NCBI RefSeq assembly: GCF_002965065.1
Contig: NZ_PTRE01000072.1
Span: 1 to 33,145, forward strand
DNA length: 33,145 nucleotides
DNA from: Escherichia sp. MOD1-EC7003
GTDB taxonomy: Bacteria > Pseudomonadota > Gammaproteobacteria > Enterobacterales > Enterobacteriaceae
Direction of reading: 5' to 3'
The first letter of the stretch is position 1; the number at the start of each line of letters is the position of its first letter. A model generated the notes under the pieces. That model saw only the letters and a list, made by a program, of their open reading frames with translations. It was not told where the DNA came from and made no database searches. Made by a program: the position numbers and the translations under genes. This document shows positions 8,919 through 18,919 of this stretch, one piece after another.

Positions 8919-9203
8919 ATGCTTCAAAGTAATGAGTACTTTTCCGGCAAAGTGAAATCAATCGGCTTTTCCAGCAGTAGCACTGGCCGCGCCAGCGTAG
9001 GTGTTATGGTTGAAGGCGAATACACCTTCAGCACCGCTGAACCGGAAGAGATGACGGTAATCAGTGGTGCGCTGAATGTGTTACTGCCTGACGCGACCGA
9101 CTGGCAAGTGTTCGAAGCCGGTTCGGTGTTTAATGTTCCTGGTCACAGCGAGTTTCATCTGCAAGTTGCCGAATCCACCTCCTATCTGTGCCGCTATCTG
9201 TAA
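8919..9203 (+). CDS. ppnP: Pyrimidine/purine nucleoside phosphorylase PpnP
   Basis: 94 residues; matches YaiE, now called PpnP. It is a small single-domain cupin: beta-strand rich, with the conserved [18 protein letters not shown], the [12 protein letters not shown] turn and [13 protein letters not shown]. The family cleaves several nucleosides with phosphate to base and ribose 1-phosphate. It lies 71 bp after aroM in the same direction. A weak hairpin follows at 9210-9232. Complete and ordinary. Confidence 0.95.
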   Translation: MLQSNEYFSGKVKSIGFSSSSTGRASVGVMVEGEYTFSTAEPEEMTVISGALNVLLPDATDWQVFEAGSVFNVPGHSEFHLQVAESTSYLCRYL

Positions 9204-9209
9204 TTCCTC

Positions 9210-9240
9210 GCCTTCCCCTTGAACGGGAGGGCACTTTTCT
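9210..9240 (+). terminator. Possible terminator after ppnP
   Basis: GCCTTCCC at 9210-9217 pairs with GGGAGGGC at 9225-9232 (one G-U pair), followed by ACTTTTCT. The T tract is short, so this is a moderate candidate. Confidence 0.5.
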
Positions 9241-9326
9241 GAAATATCCTCTTTTTCACCCATAATAATATTTCCTCTGCTGCGATTTTTTCGATTTCCG
9301 ATATATTCATTATTCATCAAGGTTGA

Positions 9327-9692
9327 TATAAATATCAGCGAAGATCTCCAGATATTGTTGCGGAACTGGCTACGATAAAAGATAAATCAGATGATGAATG
9401 GTGGCGTGCATTGCTGCAAAGTCGCAATGATCATTTGCGCCAAACGGCATTGCGCAACGCACATACCCCGGCGTCTTTGTTAACGACATTGACTGAGGCT
9501 CAGGATCGGGCGTTGGTTATTAATAATCCACAGTTGGCTGCCGATGTGAAAACGACGTGGTTAAAAGAGGATCCATCATTACTCTTATTTGTCGATCAAC
9601 CCGATCTTTCGCTGTTACGTGATTTAGTGAAAACAGGGGCAACGCGGAAAATTCGCAGTGAAGCGCGTCACCGGCTTGAGGAAAAACAATGA
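9327..9692 (+). pseudogene. 5'-truncated ORF, probable ykiA-type remnant
   Basis: An open frame runs from just after a stop at 9324-9326 to the stop at 9690-9692. The protein-like sequence extends upstream of the first possible start (TTG 9411) through SPDIVAELATIKDKSDDEWWRALLQSR, with no ATG in frame and no good ribosome-binding site, so the 5' end of the gene appears missing. The content (LRQTALRNAHTPASLLTTL, RALVINNPQLAADV) looks like degenerate leucine-rich or HEAT-like repeats of about 25 residues. In K-12 a pseudogene named ykiA sits at this spot, and this is probably the same locus. Its stop overlaps the start of the next gene (ATGA), so the pair were once translationally coupled. It could still be expressed from TTG. 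Confidence 0.55.
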
Positions 9693-10144
9693 CACAACGC
9701 CCATGGAGCAAGTTACAACGGGAGATCTATGACATACTGACGCCAACGATCAACCTGCAAATTCACTGTACCCGTTATCCCATGCGCAGCCAAAATGGTG
9801 GAAGCACCGATTTACCGCGTTATTGGATCACGTTGGATAGAAACGTGATCTGGGATTACCCGAAAGACTTTATTGCAGGTAACGGTGGAGTGCGTAATTT
9901 TCACGGTGAAACTTGCTGGTATCCATACCTGACGGATATTTGTTCAATTTCAGATTTATTGCGTGAATATATTGATACTCCAAAAGCAGAGCTGTTAACA
10001 AAACAATTTACCAGCGATAAATGGGGGTTAGTGAATATTCTGCGTGCTGCTGACAGGCGAATAGGGATGAGACGATTAGATCAGTTACGGCGTAAAACGC
10101 ATAATATCGCTGCGCTAAAAATTATTGCCCGCCGTAGTGAATAA
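9689..10144 (+). CDS. Uncharacterised 151-residue protein
   Basis: 151 residues with no recognised catalytic motif. The N-terminal part (WSKLQREIYDIL, then INLQIHCTRYPMRS, DLPRYWITLD, IWDYPKDF) alternates strands and helices and recalls the uncharacterised SF0329-type proteins, named from a Shigella locus, though I cannot confirm this. The C-terminal half is helical and basic (RRIGMRRLDQLRRK). There is no signal peptide. GAGGAA lies 5 bp before ATG 9689, and the start overlaps the upstream stop as ATGA. The frame is intact although its upstream partner looks truncated. It ends in front of a single REP and converges on rdgC. Function unknown. Confidence 0.75.
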   Translation: MTQRPWSKLQREIYDILTPTINLQIHCTRYPMRSQNGGSTDLPRYWITLDRNVIWDYPKDFIAGNGGVRNFHGETCWYPYLTDICSISDLLREYIDTPKAELLTKQFTSDKWGLVNILRAADRRIGMRRLDQLRRKTHNIAALKIIARRSE

Positions 10145-10159
10145 TGATGTGCTTCGTAG

Positions 10160-10192
10160 GCCGGATAAGACGCGTCAGGCGTCGCATCCGGC
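10160..10192. repeat. Single REP element
   Basis: GCCGGATAAGACGCGTCAGG and the following GCGTCGCATCCGGC form a typical 33-bp REP palindrome between the convergent 151-residue gene and rdgC. It probably protects transcript 3' ends. Confidence 0.88.
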
Positions 10193-10211
10193 ATTAAAGG
10201 TAAATCAGCAA

Positions 10212-11123
10212 TTAACGTTGTGCTTCGCCACCTAATCCTTCGATCAGGTTTTGAATTAACGCTGCCAGTTCACCGGTCATCAGGATGAAATCGGCATCAA
10301 AACGCTGGGCGAAATCTTCACGGTCGATATCTTCGTTTTGATCGTGCAATTCGTCGCAGAACTTCAGACGCTTGAGCGAACCATCGTCGCACATCACAAA
10401 CTGAATGCGCTGCTGCCAGTCGAGCGCCAGTTTAGTCACCACTTTTCCGGCTTCGATGTGATTGGTGATCTCTTCGCTGGTCAGATCTTGTTTCTTCGCG
10501 CGGATCACGCCACCATCTTCCAGCAGCGATTTTAGCTCGGCTTCATCAAGCAATTGGAAGCCCTGTGCCGCGCTACCGGAGCGTACCCATTCGGTCAGCG
10601 TCTGTTCAATCGGGTTTTCCATGTTCAATGGCACAACCGGTAACGACCCCAGGCTTTTACGCAGCAGTGCCAGCGTATCTTCCGCTTTTTTAGCGCTGGC
10701 ACAGTCCACCATAATCAAACCGTTAACCGTGTCGAGCCACATCATTGTCTGACTAAAACGGCTGAAAGCACGCGGCAGCAGGGAGTGCAGCACTTCATCT
10801 TTCAGCGAATCTTTTTCGGTTTTCTTCAGCTTACGCGCCTGTTCCGCTTCCAGTTTGGCGATTTTCGCTTCCAGCGCCTGTTTAATCACCGGAGACGGGA
10901 GGATTTTTTCTTCTTTGCGTGCGCAGATAACAATTTGACCATTGGCAACGTGCGTTAACGCATCGCTGTGCGATCCCATCGGAGGAACCCAGCCCATCTT
11001 CGCCATGTCCTGGCTGCCGCATGGGGTAAATACCATCGAGGATAGCTGTTTTTCCAGCTCTTCAGCACGCAGCGAAATTTCGCGGCTAAGACGGTAAATC
11101 ATTAAATTTTTGAACCACAGCAT
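10212..11123 (-). CDS. rdgC: Recombination-associated protein RdgC
   Basis: 303 residues from ATG 11123, the usual RdgC length; the longer frame to 11195 covers the divergent mak leader. RdgC is a ring-forming dimer on the nucleoid that binds double-stranded DNA without sequence preference and limits RecA filament formation; mutants depend on recombination functions. The N-terminal [12 protein letters not shown] is the family start, a Lys/Glu-rich helical segment ([19 protein letters not shown]) lies around 88-106, and the C-terminal acidic stretch [20 protein letters not shown] is conserved. It is divergent from mak with 124 bp between starts. Confidence 0.97.
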   Translation of the reverse strand: MLWFKNLMIYRLSREISLRAEELEKQLSSMVFTPCGSQDMAKMGWVPPMGSHSDALTHVANGQIVICARKEEKILPSPVIKQALEAKIAKLEAEQARKLKKTEKDSLKDEVLHSLLPRAFSRFSQTMMWLDTVNGLIMVDCASAKKAEDTLALLRKSLGSLPVVPLNMENPIEQTLTEWVRSGSAAQGFQLLDEAELKSLLEDGGVIRAKKQDLTSEEITNHIEAGKVVTKLALDWQQRIQFVMCDDGSLKRLKFCDELHDQNEDIDREDFAQRFDADFILMTGELAALIQNLIEGLGGEAQR

Positions 11124-11247
11124 GATAATTTCCACGGCCTTGTCGTTAAATTTAGCGGGCATGATAACGAATTGTCGGTGGCCTTGCATTGCCAATCCGG
11201 TTGTCCGTCTCTACGCTATTGATATTGAAAAAAATAAGGAGAGAACC

Positions 11248-12156
11248 GTGCGTATAGGTATCGATTTAGGCGGCACCAAAACTGAAGTGATTGCACTGGG
11301 CGATGCAGGGGAGCAGTTGTACCGTCATCGTCTGCCCACGCCGCGTGATGATTACCGGCAGACTATTGAAACGATCGCCACATTGGTTGATATGGCAGAG
11401 CAGGCGACAGGGCAGCGCGGAACGGTAGGCATGGGCATTCCTGGCTCGATTTCGCCCTACACCGGCGTGGTGAAAAACGCCAATTCGACCTGGCTTAACG
11501 GTCAGCCATTCGATAAAGACTTAAGCGCGCGGTTGCAGCGGGAAGTACGGTTGGCAAATGACGCCAACTGTCTGGCGGTTTCGGAAGCGGTAGATGGCGC
11601 CGCCGCAGGGGCGCAGACGGTATTTGCCGTGATTATCGGCACGGGATGTGGCGCGGGCGTGGCATTCAATGGGCGGGCGCATATCGGCGGCAACGGCACA
11701 GCAGGCGAGTGGGGACATAATCCGTTACCGTGGATGGACGAAGATGAACTGCGTTATCGCGAGGAAGTCCCTTGTTATTGCGGCAAACAAGGCTGTATTG
11801 AAACCTTTATTTCGGGTACGGGATTCGCGACGGATTTTCGTCGTTTGAGCGGGCATGCGCTGAAAGGCAGTGAAATTATTCGCCTGGTTGAAGAAAGCGA
11901 TCCGTTAGCGGAGCTGGCATTGCGTCGCTACGAGCTGCGGTTGGCAAAATCGCTGGCGCATGTGGTGAATATTCTCGATCCAGATGTGATTGTCCTGGGG
12001 GGCGGGATGAGCAATGTAGACCGTTTATATCAAACGGTTCCGCAGTTGATTAAACAATTTGTCTTCGGCGGCGAATGTGAAACGCCGGTGCGTAAGGCGA
12101 AGCACGGTGATTCCAGTGGTGTACGCGGCGCCGCGTGGTTATGGCCACAAGAGTAA
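11248..12156 (+). CDS. mak: Fructokinase (ROK family)
   Basis: 302 residues starting at GTG 11248, with AAGGAGAG just upstream; the longer frame to 11110 overlaps rdgC. Mak (YajF) phosphorylates fructose and, less well, mannose and other hexoses with ATP in the cytoplasm. The N-terminal phosphate loop is [24 protein letters not shown] holds the catalytic Asp region; [18 protein letters not shown] is the ROK signature with zinc-binding cysteines; a C-terminal VLGGGMSN follows. In K-12 it is normally poorly expressed; I see no obvious strong promoter between it and rdgC. Confidence 0.96.
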   Translation: MRIGIDLGGTKTEVIALGDAGEQLYRHRLPTPRDDYRQTIETIATLVDMAEQATGQRGTVGMGIPGSISPYTGVVKNANSTWLNGQPFDKDLSARLQREVRLANDANCLAVSEAVDGAAAGAQTVFAVIIGTGCGAGVAFNGRAHIGGNGTAGEWGHNPLPWMDEDELRYREEVPCYCGKQGCIETFISGTGFATDFRRLSGHALKGSEIIRLVEESDPLAELALRRYELRLAKSLAHVVNILDPDVIVLGGGMSNVDRLYQTVPQLIKQFVFGGECETPVRKAKHGDSSGVRGAAWLWPQE

Positions 12157-12180
12157 AAAATGTCGGCAATTGGTGCATCA

Positions 12181-12222
12181 TGCCTGATGCCTGATGCCTG
12201 ATGCCTGATGCCTGATGCCTGA
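12181..12222. repeat. Six-copy heptanucleotide tandem repeat
   Basis: TGCCTGA is repeated six times without change and then runs straight into the REP sequence TGCGACGC. The repeated heptamer is the first part of the REP itself, so the tract seems to be a slippage expansion at the edge of the REP. It is intergenic (mak-araJ, convergent). Confidence 0.97.
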
Positions 12223-12302
12223 TGCGACGCTTGGCGCGTCTTATCAGGCCTACAAAATGAGCAGCCTCGTAGGCCGGATAAGATGTTCGCGCCGCATCCG
12301 GC
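12217..12302. repeat. BIME between mak and araJ
   Basis: Two REPs in opposite orientation: 12217-12249 (GCCTGATGCGACGC to TTATCAGGC) and 12273-12302 (GCCGGATAAGATG to GCATCCGGC), with a 23-bp spacer. This short-linker form differs from the 114-bp units elsewhere in the window. It lies between two convergent genes and may serve both as a 3' end. Confidence 0.9.
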
Positions 12303-12330
12303 AACAAGTAACGTGTACCGTGACTGTAAC

Positions 12331-13515
12331 CTACCCCAGTGGTTTTACCTGCACCGGACTATCTGCCGCTTGCTGGCGCTTATAGCGACCATACAACAGC
12401 AGCGACGACATCGCAGCAAATGAGAGCAGGGCGGCAGGCAGAGCCACGTAATTATATGCCAGTCCCAGCGTCAGCATCATACCACCGCAATATGCGCCGA
12501 CGGCGCTACCGAGATTAAACGCTATTTGCCCACCAGCGGCACCTAATAACTCGTCACCTTTGGCATTTTGCAGTAACAATATTTGCAACGGTGCTGAAAG
12601 GGCAAATAATCCCGCGCAACAAATAAACGAAAAAATAAGCGACGTTATTTTCATGCCGCCGAAGAAAAAGAGCATCAGCAATGCCAGAACAATTATAAAG
12701 TCAGTCGCTGCCGCAATACGCAGGGGGGAATAACGTCCTGACATCCGGCCACTTAGCACATTACCCAGCACCATCCCAAGCCCAACTAACATCATAATAA
12801 AGGTCATCGCCGTTTCCGAAAAACCGGAAATAAACATCATGTATGGTTTTACGTAGCTGAACCAGGCAAATACACCTGCGTTGCCAAACATCGTGGCAGC
12901 GAAAATTAACCACGGGGCCGGGCTGCGCAAAAAGTGAAATTGTTCGCGCAATTTTCCTTTCGCCCTGTCGTGAATATCCGGTACCCAAAAATAGACCGAT
13001 GCCATCACCGCAATATTAAAAACAGCGATCAACAAAAAGGTGTAGCGCCAGCTAAATTCCTGACTTAAATACGTTCCCAGCGGAATGCCCAGCAAATTGG
13101 CGACTGTCATCCCGGAAACCATGCCCGCCACGGCGGCGGTGACTTTGCCGGGTTTGATAATTTTCGATAACACGATCGCCCCGACGCCAAAAAATGCGCC
13201 ATGTGGAAAGCCAGAAACCAGGCGGCCAATGGCGAGCATCAGGTAAGACGAAGAGAGCGTGAACATGGCGTTGCCAATGACGCACAATGCCACCAGAAAC
13301 AATAAAATATGTTTGAGCGAGTAGCGGCTGGAAAAGAGTGCGATGATTGGCGCACCGATCACCACCCCCAGCGCATAATACGAGATCATATGCCCGGCTG
13401 CAGGAATCGAAATTCCTACGTTATGCGCCAGCTCCGTGAGCACGCCCATAATGCCAAATTCGGCCATCCCCAGACCAAACGTGCCCAGAGCCAAAGATAA
13501 AATGACTTTCTTCAT
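12331..13515 (-). CDS. araJ: AraJ, MFS transporter
   Basis: 394 residues from ATG 13515 (MKKVILSLALGTFGLGMAEF), the known AraJ length. It is a 12-helix major-facilitator protein of the drug:H+ antiporter-1 type: AEFGIMGVL and SYYALGVVIGAP in helices 1-2, an RYSLKH loop and a long central loop (VPDIHDRAKGKLREQFHF) between halves. It is arabinose-inducible in E. coli but not needed for arabinose use; it may export arabinose-type sugars. Its promoter must lie in 13516-13640, where I could not mark the AraC sites with confidence. The frame upstream to 13599 is not supported. It follows sbcC on the same strand. Confidence 0.95.
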   Translation of the reverse strand: MKKVILSLALGTFGLGMAEFGIMGVLTELAHNVGISIPAAGHMISYYALGVVIGAPIIALFSSRYSLKHILLFLVALCVIGNAMFTLSSSYLMLAIGRLVSGFPHGAFFGVGAIVLSKIIKPGKVTAAVAGMVSGMTVANLLGIPLGTYLSQEFSWRYTFLLIAVFNIAVMASVYFWVPDIHDRAKGKLREQFHFLRSPAPWLIFAATMFGNAGVFAWFSYVKPYMMFISGFSETAMTFIMMLVGLGMVLGNVLSGRMSGRYSPLRIAAATDFIIVLALLMLFFFGGMKITSLIFSFICCAGLFALSAPLQILLLQNAKGDELLGAAGGQIAFNLGSAVGAYCGGMMLTLGLAYNYVALPAALLSFAAMSSLLLYGRYKRQQAADSPVQVKPLG

Positions 13516-13640
13516 ACCACCATCACAACCAACAGAGCAGCTACGAATCATCGTAGCCAATAAAGTGATAGCTTGCAGGATAACGACCAGCGAGGCCAAG
13601 AGATAATTCGCCCCTCTGTATTCATTATCCTGCTGAATAG

Positions 13641-16600
13641 TTATTTCACCGCAAACGCGCTTTCCAGTTTGCTGTAGCCCAGTCCGTTGATCTTTTTGAC
13701 TTTAATCTGCACCGGAATACGCTCTTTCATCGCTTCAACGTGGCTAATCACACCGATGGTTTTGCCACTGGCGTTCAGGGCATCCAGCGCATCAAGGGCA
13801 GTATCCAGCGTTTCGCTATCCAGCGTGCCGAACCCTTCATCGAGGAACAGCGAGTCAATACGCGTTTTATGGCTGACCAGATCTGAAAGCGCCAGTGCCA
13901 GCGCCAGACTGACGAGAAAACTTTCGCCGCCGGAAAGGGTACGGGTGTCGCGTACTGCATCTGCCTGCCAGGTATCAACAACCTCGACTTCCAGCGCCTC
14001 GCTGGCTTTGCGCTGTAACAGATAGCGCCCGTGCAATCGGGTAAGTTGCTGATTAGCGAGATGGACTAAATTATCCAGCGTCAGCCCCTGGGCGAACTTG
14101 CGGAATTTATCGCCCTCTTTGGAACCTATTAGCGAATTAAGATATCCCCAGTCATCAACCTGTTGCGTCATTTGAGCAATTTGCTGGATTAAGGTTTGTT
14201 GTTGCTGGCGATTGTCTGCATCCTGCTTCAGCTGCTGGCGAATCTCGCCCTGACTTGTGGTGTTTTCACGCAACTTTTGGTGAGTTTGCGCTAACTCTTG
14301 CTGAATCTGCTCCACCGTCACAGTGAGCTCCAACCCGTCAGGTCGGTGTTGCTGATGCTGTGCCAGCGTTTCTGTTGTCTGAGTGGCCAGCGTTTGCGCC
14401 TGACGGCGCTGGTTTTCCAGATTCTGCTTGAGCTGTTCCAGTTGCGTTAGTGTTTGTTCATCCATTAGCGCCGCAAGGAACGCCTGCTGATCGTCAAAGA
14501 TGCTGGCCTCTAGCGCGGTGTCAAACTGCGCCTGGGCTTTTTGCAGATTTTGCGCCGCCAGAACGTCCTGCTGCCGTAACGTCTGCTGCTGGCTTTGTAA
14601 CGCGAGGCATTGCTCATGAATTTGTCGCCAGTTTTCCAGCGCCACAGTTTCTTCGCTGTGAGTGAGTTCATCACTTTGCGGCAACGTTTCCAGAATCGGC
14701 ATCAGTTGCTGAATACGTTTTTGCAGCTCGGTTAATTCGTTCTGCTGTTGCTGCCAGCGCTGTGCTTCTTGCTGACGTGTCGCCAACCAGCTCTCTTCTT
14801 CATTTTCTTGTGGCAAGGTCAGTGAGTAACTCGCTAATGCCGCAGAGAGTTGCTGCTGACGTTGTTCAATTTGCTGTTGATACTGGGTTATTTGCTGATG
14901 ATGTGCGGCTATTTGCCCTTGTAATTCATGCCGTTGGCTGAGTAACCGCAGCTGGCGTTCATGCTCATCTTGTGCATCAAGCCATGGCTGAATATCGTCC
15001 TGCGGTAGCAAGGTGATATTGAGGCTGGCTGTGACGGCTTGCCATTGTTGAGTAAGTGCTTGCTCATCTTGTCGGAGGCTTTGCGCTTCGTTTTCATCGC
15101 GCTGAAGCTGCTTTGTTAATGCATCCAGTTGCCCACGCAGCGCCGCGACTTCTTCGCCGAGCAGTTTCACTTCCTTTTCCAGCGCCAGTAAGCGGGACTG
15201 ATTAATCCCCGGTTCCAGCGCTTTATACGCCTCGACAGCCGGGTGGCTGGTGGAACCACAAAGTGGACAAGGCAGACCTGCCTGTAACTGCGCCCGTTGG
15301 GCTTCCAGCGTTTTGATGCGCGCTTCCTGCTCGCATATGGTTTTAACATCGGCAAGCTGTTGCGCTTTTTCTTTATAACGCTGGCGCATTTCGCTAAGTG
15401 CGGCATTACGTTGCGTCTGTTCCAGACTGACATTCTGGATAGCGACCTGTAACTGCGCCAGACGTTTTTGTTGGGGAACAATCTGCCCATGCAGCGCGAC
15501 CAGGCGCTGACGCAGTGGGCGTTGCTCAGCATGTTGCGCCAGGGCGGTAGCAACTTCATCGGCGGTTAACGTCAACGAGATTGCCGGAAGCGTATTACGT
15601 TTTTGCTCGGCGTGGGTTAACTGTTTCTGCCATTGCCGCAGATGCCCGCGATCGCTGGTTTGTTGGGAGAACTGTACACGCCAACCCGCCAGTTCGTTGT
15701 TCCACTGACGGAAGCGGTCGTGTTCTTGTAACCAGGCGTTCAGGCTTTGTTGTTGCTGCTGTAATTCTGTCGACTGCTTCGCCGCGTGGTGGCGAATACT
15801 TGCGCGAAGCGCCATTGTGCTCTGTAAGCGAGTATTTACTTCTTCAATCTGCTGACGAGTATGCGCCAGCGCCGCAGTGTGTTCTGCGATGCGTTCCCAG
15901 TGCGGGCGAAGATTTCGTGCTGGTTGTGCCAGACTGAGCGCCGCCAGTTGAGGTTGTACTTTTTCTTCTTCGGCTAACGCCTGTTGCAATGCCTGATGAC
16001 GACGGCTGTCTTCTTGCTGCAACTCGTCCAGACGCGTTAACCAGTTTAGCGATTGTTGTTCTCGCTGCTGCGCGGCAAGTAACCGTTTCTCTTCGTCAGT
16101 GAGTACCTGCAAACTTTCTGTCAGCGATTGTACATGTTCTGGCGCGAGTAACGCGACGCCACTGGCCTGTGCTTGCAGCTTCTCCAGCTCAGTGCGGGCC
16201 GATTTGTGCTGCTCAAAGACCATCGTGGAGATTTGCCCGTAAATTTCGGTGCCAGTTAACTCCTCGAGCAATTCCGCGCGTTCTTTGGGTTTTGCATTGA
16301 GGAAGGCAGCAAATTGCCCCTGCGAAAGCAGCATCGAACGGGTGAAACGCCCATAATCCAGTCCGGTTAACGTCGCCGTCAGTTCCAGCTTATCTTTCAC
16401 TTTGTCGGCGAGAATTTTGCCGTCTGCGCAGCGCGCCAGCTCTACGCGCGGCACCTGCAAATTACCGTTAGGCTGGTTACGCGCCCGATTCTGGCTCCAG
16501 AACGCGCGATACGCTTCACCTTTCACTTCAAATTCCACCTCTGCCAGACATTCGGCGGTATCGCGGGTCATGAGATCATTTTGCGATTGCGAAACGTTGG

Positions 16601-16784
16601 AGAGACGTGGAGTTTCGTGATACAGCGCCAGACAAATGGCGTCCAGCAAGGTGGTTTTCCCCGCGCCGGTTGGGCCGGTAATCGCAAACAGCCCGTTGCT
16701 GGCGAACGGCTCGCGGGTGAAATCAATCTTCCATTCGCCTTTTAATGAGTTCAGGTTTTTCAGGCGCAGGCTGAGAATTTTCAT
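13641..16784 (-). CDS. sbcC: SbcC, ATPase subunit of the SbcCD nuclease
   Basis: 1047 residues, an SMC/Rad50-type protein. With SbcD it cuts DNA hairpins and protein-blocked ends, using ATP, and so removes palindromes at the replication fork. Walker [10 protein letters not shown] is at 37-45; a very long Gln-rich coiled coil fills the middle; the zinc hook CPLC is at 506-509, nearly the exact centre; the ABC signature LSGGE is at 950-954, with Walker B in [12 protein letters not shown] just after. Gln codons dominate the arms (runs such as QQQQQS), normal for this gene. Its start overlaps the sbcD stop by 4 bp (ATGA), so the pair are translationally coupled. Its presence beside large REP palindromes is of interest because it acts on such structures. 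Confidence 0.97.
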   Translation of the reverse strand: MKILSLRLKNLNSLKGEWKIDFTREPFASNGLFAITGPTGAGKTTLLDAICLALYHETPRLSNVSQSQNDLMTRDTAECLAEVEFEVKGEAYRAFWSQNRARNQPNGNLQVPRVELARCADGKILADKVKDKLELTATLTGLDYGRFTRSMLLSQGQFAAFLNAKPKERAELLEELTGTEIYGQISTMVFEQHKSARTELEKLQAQASGVALLAPEHVQSLTESLQVLTDEEKRLLAAQQREQQSLNWLTRLDELQQEDSRRHQALQQALAEEEKVQPQLAALSLAQPARNLRPHWERIAEHTAALAHTRQQIEEVNTRLQSTMALRASIRHHAAKQSTELQQQQQSLNAWLQEHDRFRQWNNELAGWRVQFSQQTSDRGHLRQWQKQLTHAEQKRNTLPAISLTLTADEVATALAQHAEQRPLRQRLVALHGQIVPQQKRLAQLQVAIQNVSLEQTQRNAALSEMRQRYKEKAQQLADVKTICEQEARIKTLEAQRAQLQAGLPCPLCGSTSHPAVEAYKALEPGINQSRLLALEKEVKLLGEEVAALRGQLDALTKQLQRDENEAQSLRQDEQALTQQWQAVTASLNITLLPQDDIQPWLDAQDEHERQLRLLSQRHELQGQIAAHHQQITQYQQQIEQRQQQLSAALASYSLTLPQENEEESWLATRQQEAQRWQQQQNELTELQKRIQQLMPILETLPQSDELTHSEETVALENWRQIHEQCLALQSQQQTLRQQDVLAAQNLQKAQAQFDTALEASIFDDQQAFLAALMDEQTLTQLEQLKQNLENQRRQAQTLATQTTETLAQHQQHRPDGLELTVTVEQIQQELAQTHQKLRENTTSQGEIRQQLKQDADNRQQQQTLIQQIAQMTQQVDDWGYLNSLIGSKEGDKFRKFAQGLTLDNLVHLANQQLTRLHGRYLLQRKASEALEVEVVDTWQADAVRDTRTLSGGESFLVSLALALALSDLVSHKTRIDSLFLDEGFGTLDSETLDTALDALDALNASGKTIGVISHVEAMKERIPVQIKVKKINGLGYSKLESAFAVK

Positions 16785-17983
16785 GCTTCGTGTTCTCCGG
16801 CGAGGGTATGCAATGTCGTGGCGAAAAGATGTTGCAGACGTTGCTGCTGCGATTCATCAAGTTCTTCCAGTGCCAGACGGCGATTAAACACCTCTTCGAC
16901 GCTAAGTTCGCTGAGGGTTTCACGCTGTTGGCTGGTTAACACACGCTCGCGCTGTTCACGACTCCGGCGTACCAGCAATACTTCGACAGGCAGTGATTCG
17001 GTTAATGCCTGGATTTTGCGCTGAATATCATGAAGATACTCATCACTAGTGATTTCGATATCCAACCAGACAGGTGGCTCCTGTGATACATCACGCCACT
17101 GCTCCAACTGTTCGGTAATTGACGCCAGATCGCCTTTCAGTACCGCCATGGGTTGCGTTACCGGTACGTTCAGGTTTTCCACGCTCTCTAATTTGCCGTT
17201 TGAAAATGTCACCAGATGGACATATTTACTCTTACCGCATTCATCAAAACTCAATGGAATGGGGGAACCGCAATAGCGAACATGTTCCATGCCACCAATA
17301 ATCTGCGCACGGTGAATATGCCCGAGCGCGATGTAGTCGGCCAGTGGAAAGTTTTGTGCCGGAAACGCGTCCAGCGTGCCAATATAAATGTCACGCACGG
17401 CGTCACTTTTACTGGCACCCACGGTCGTTAAATGCCCCGTGGCGATGATGGGCAGAGGGTGAGCGCCGCGCAGCTTGCAGGCATCGGCATAGTGTTGTTG
17501 ATAATAATCAGTAATAGCTGCCAGCAAATGCTGTTGTTTTTCAATGCCGTTAAGCCCAGCCTGGCTGGTAATAATGTCACGCGGGCGTAAAAAAGGAATG
17601 GGGCACAGCACTGCGCCTGGCGTCCCGTCGCGACGAGGCAAGATTTGTGGCGCATGTCCGGCGCTGGCAACCACGGTAGTATTGAGGAACGCCATGATAT
17701 CTCGTGATTCATTCAGCGTGGCGACCGAATCATGGTTTCCTGCCAGTACCACCAGATGACAGCCAGTTTGCTGTAAATTGACAACAAAACGGTTGTATAA
17801 CGTGCGGGCGTAACTGGGGGGGGAGCCGGTATCGAAAACATCACCGGCAACAATAATCGCATCCACCTGGTGGGCTTGTGCTGTCTCCAGCAACCAGTCA
17901 AGAAAAGCCTGGTGTTCAGCTTCGCGGCTTTTACTGTAGAAATTCTGGCCGAGATGCCAGTCTGAGGTGTGAAGGATGCGCAT
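16781..17983 (-). CDS. sbcD: SbcD, nuclease subunit of SbcCD
   Basis: 400 residues from ATG 17983 ([13 protein letters not shown]). It is a Mre11-type calcineurin-like metallo-phosphoesterase: DWH (8-10), GDVFD near 46-50, GNHDS near 84, GHLT and GHIH in the C-terminal part of the domain supply the manganese ligands, and it has both endonuclease and 3'-to-5' exonuclease activity in complex with SbcC. The C-terminal helical tail ([16 protein letters not shown]) is the part that contacts the SbcC coiled coil. It is the first gene of sbcDC and is divergent from phoB; the 14 extra residues of the longer frame to 18025 are unlikely. Confidence 0.97.
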   Translation of the reverse strand: MRILHTSDWHLGQNFYSKSREAEHQAFLDWLLETAQAHQVDAIIVAGDVFDTGSPPSYARTLYNRFVVNLQQTGCHLVVLAGNHDSVATLNESRDIMAFLNTTVVASAGHAPQILPRRDGTPGAVLCPIPFLRPRDIITSQAGLNGIEKQQHLLAAITDYYQQHYADACKLRGAHPLPIIATGHLTTVGASKSDAVRDIYIGTLDAFPAQNFPLADYIALGHIHRAQIIGGMEHVRYCGSPIPLSFDECGKSKYVHLVTFSNGKLESVENLNVPVTQPMAVLKGDLASITEQLEQWRDVSQEPPVWLDIEITSDEYLHDIQRKIQALTESLPVEVLLVRRSREQRERVLTSQQRETLSELSVEEVFNRRLALEELDESQQQRLQHLFATTLHTLAGEHEA

Positions 17984-18091
17984 AACGGTTCCCTGGCGAA
18001 AAAGCATGAGCACGATTATACCCAAACAGATGTGCCATTGGCTTCTTTCTGCGCCACGGAAATCAATAACCTGAAGATATGTGCGACGTGC

Positions 18092-18125
18092 TTTTCATAA
18101 ATCTGTCATAAATCTGACGCATAAT
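18092..18125 (+). promoter_or_regulatory. phoB promoter: Pho box and -10
   Basis: TTTTCATAAATCTGTCAT at 18092-18109 is a Pho box, with a further partial repeat AAATCTGAC after it. The -10 hexamer CATAAT is at 18120-18125, 10 bp after the box as at phoA. Phosphorylated PhoB bound here autoactivates phoBR. The same short divergent interval (17984-18172) must also hold the sbcDC promoter. Confidence 0.92.
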
Positions 18126-18172
18126 GACGTCGCATTAATGATCGCAACCTATTTATTACAACAGGGCAAATC

Positions 18173-18862
18173 ATGGCGAGACGTATTCTGGTCGTAGAAG
18201 ATGAAGCTCCAATTCGCGAAATGGTCTGCTTCGTGCTCGAACAAAATGGCTTTCAGCCGATCGAAGCGGAAGATTATGACAGTGCTGTGAATCAACTGAA
18301 TGAACCCTGGCCGGATTTAATTCTCCTTGACTGGATGTTACCTGGCGGCTCCGGTATCCAGTTCATCAAACACCTCAAGCGCGAGTCGATGACCCGGGAT
18401 ATTCCTGTGGTGATGCTGACCGCCAGAGGGGAAGAAGAAGATCGCGTGCGCGGCCTTGAAACTGGTGCGGATGACTATATCACCAAGCCGTTTTCGCCGA
18501 AGGAGCTGGTGGCGCGAATCAAAGCGGTAATGCGCCGTATTTCGCCAATGGCGGTGGAAGAGGTGATTGAGATGCAGGGGCTAAGTCTCGACCCGACTTC
18601 TCATCGGGTGATGGCGGGCGACGCGCCGCTGGAGATGGGGCCGACAGAATTTAAACTGCTGCACTTTTTTATGACACATCCTGAGCGCGTATACAGCCGC
18701 GAGCAGCTGTTAAACCACGTCTGGGGAACCAACGTGTATGTGGAGGACCGCACGGTCGATGTCCACATTCGTCGCCTGCGTAAAGCACTGGAGCCAGGCG
18801 GTCATGACCGCATGGTGCAGACCGTGCGCGGTACAGGATATCGTTTTTCAACCCGCTTTTAA
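18173..18862 (+). CDS. phoB: Phosphate response regulator PhoB
   Basis: 229 residues, full length, OmpR/PhoB family. The receiver domain (1-122) has the acidic pocket VEDE near 8-11, the phosphoacceptor Asp at 53 by my count (ILLDWM), and the conserved Lys in DDYITKPF. The C-terminal winged-helix domain (about 129-226), including the recognition helix in [13 protein letters not shown], binds Pho boxes such as those found here before phoA and phoB. Phosphorylation by PhoR when phosphate is low makes it an activator. The start has a GGGCAAATC leader and is unambiguous. phoR follows 57 bp later. Confidence 0.99.
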   Translation: MARRILVVEDEAPIREMVCFVLEQNGFQPIEAEDYDSAVNQLNEPWPDLILLDWMLPGGSGIQFIKHLKRESMTRDIPVVMLTARGEEEDRVRGLETGADDYITKPFSPKELVARIKAVMRRISPMAVEEVIEMQGLSLDPTSHRVMAGDAPLEMGPTEFKLLHFFMTHPERVYSREQLLNHVWGTNVYVEDRTVDVHIRRLRKALEPGGHDRMVQTVRGTGYRFSTRF

Positions 18863-18919
18863 CGCCTTGCTCATCGGACGTAGAGCAGGGCTTATGATTT
18901 CTTAACTGGAGTATTTTAC

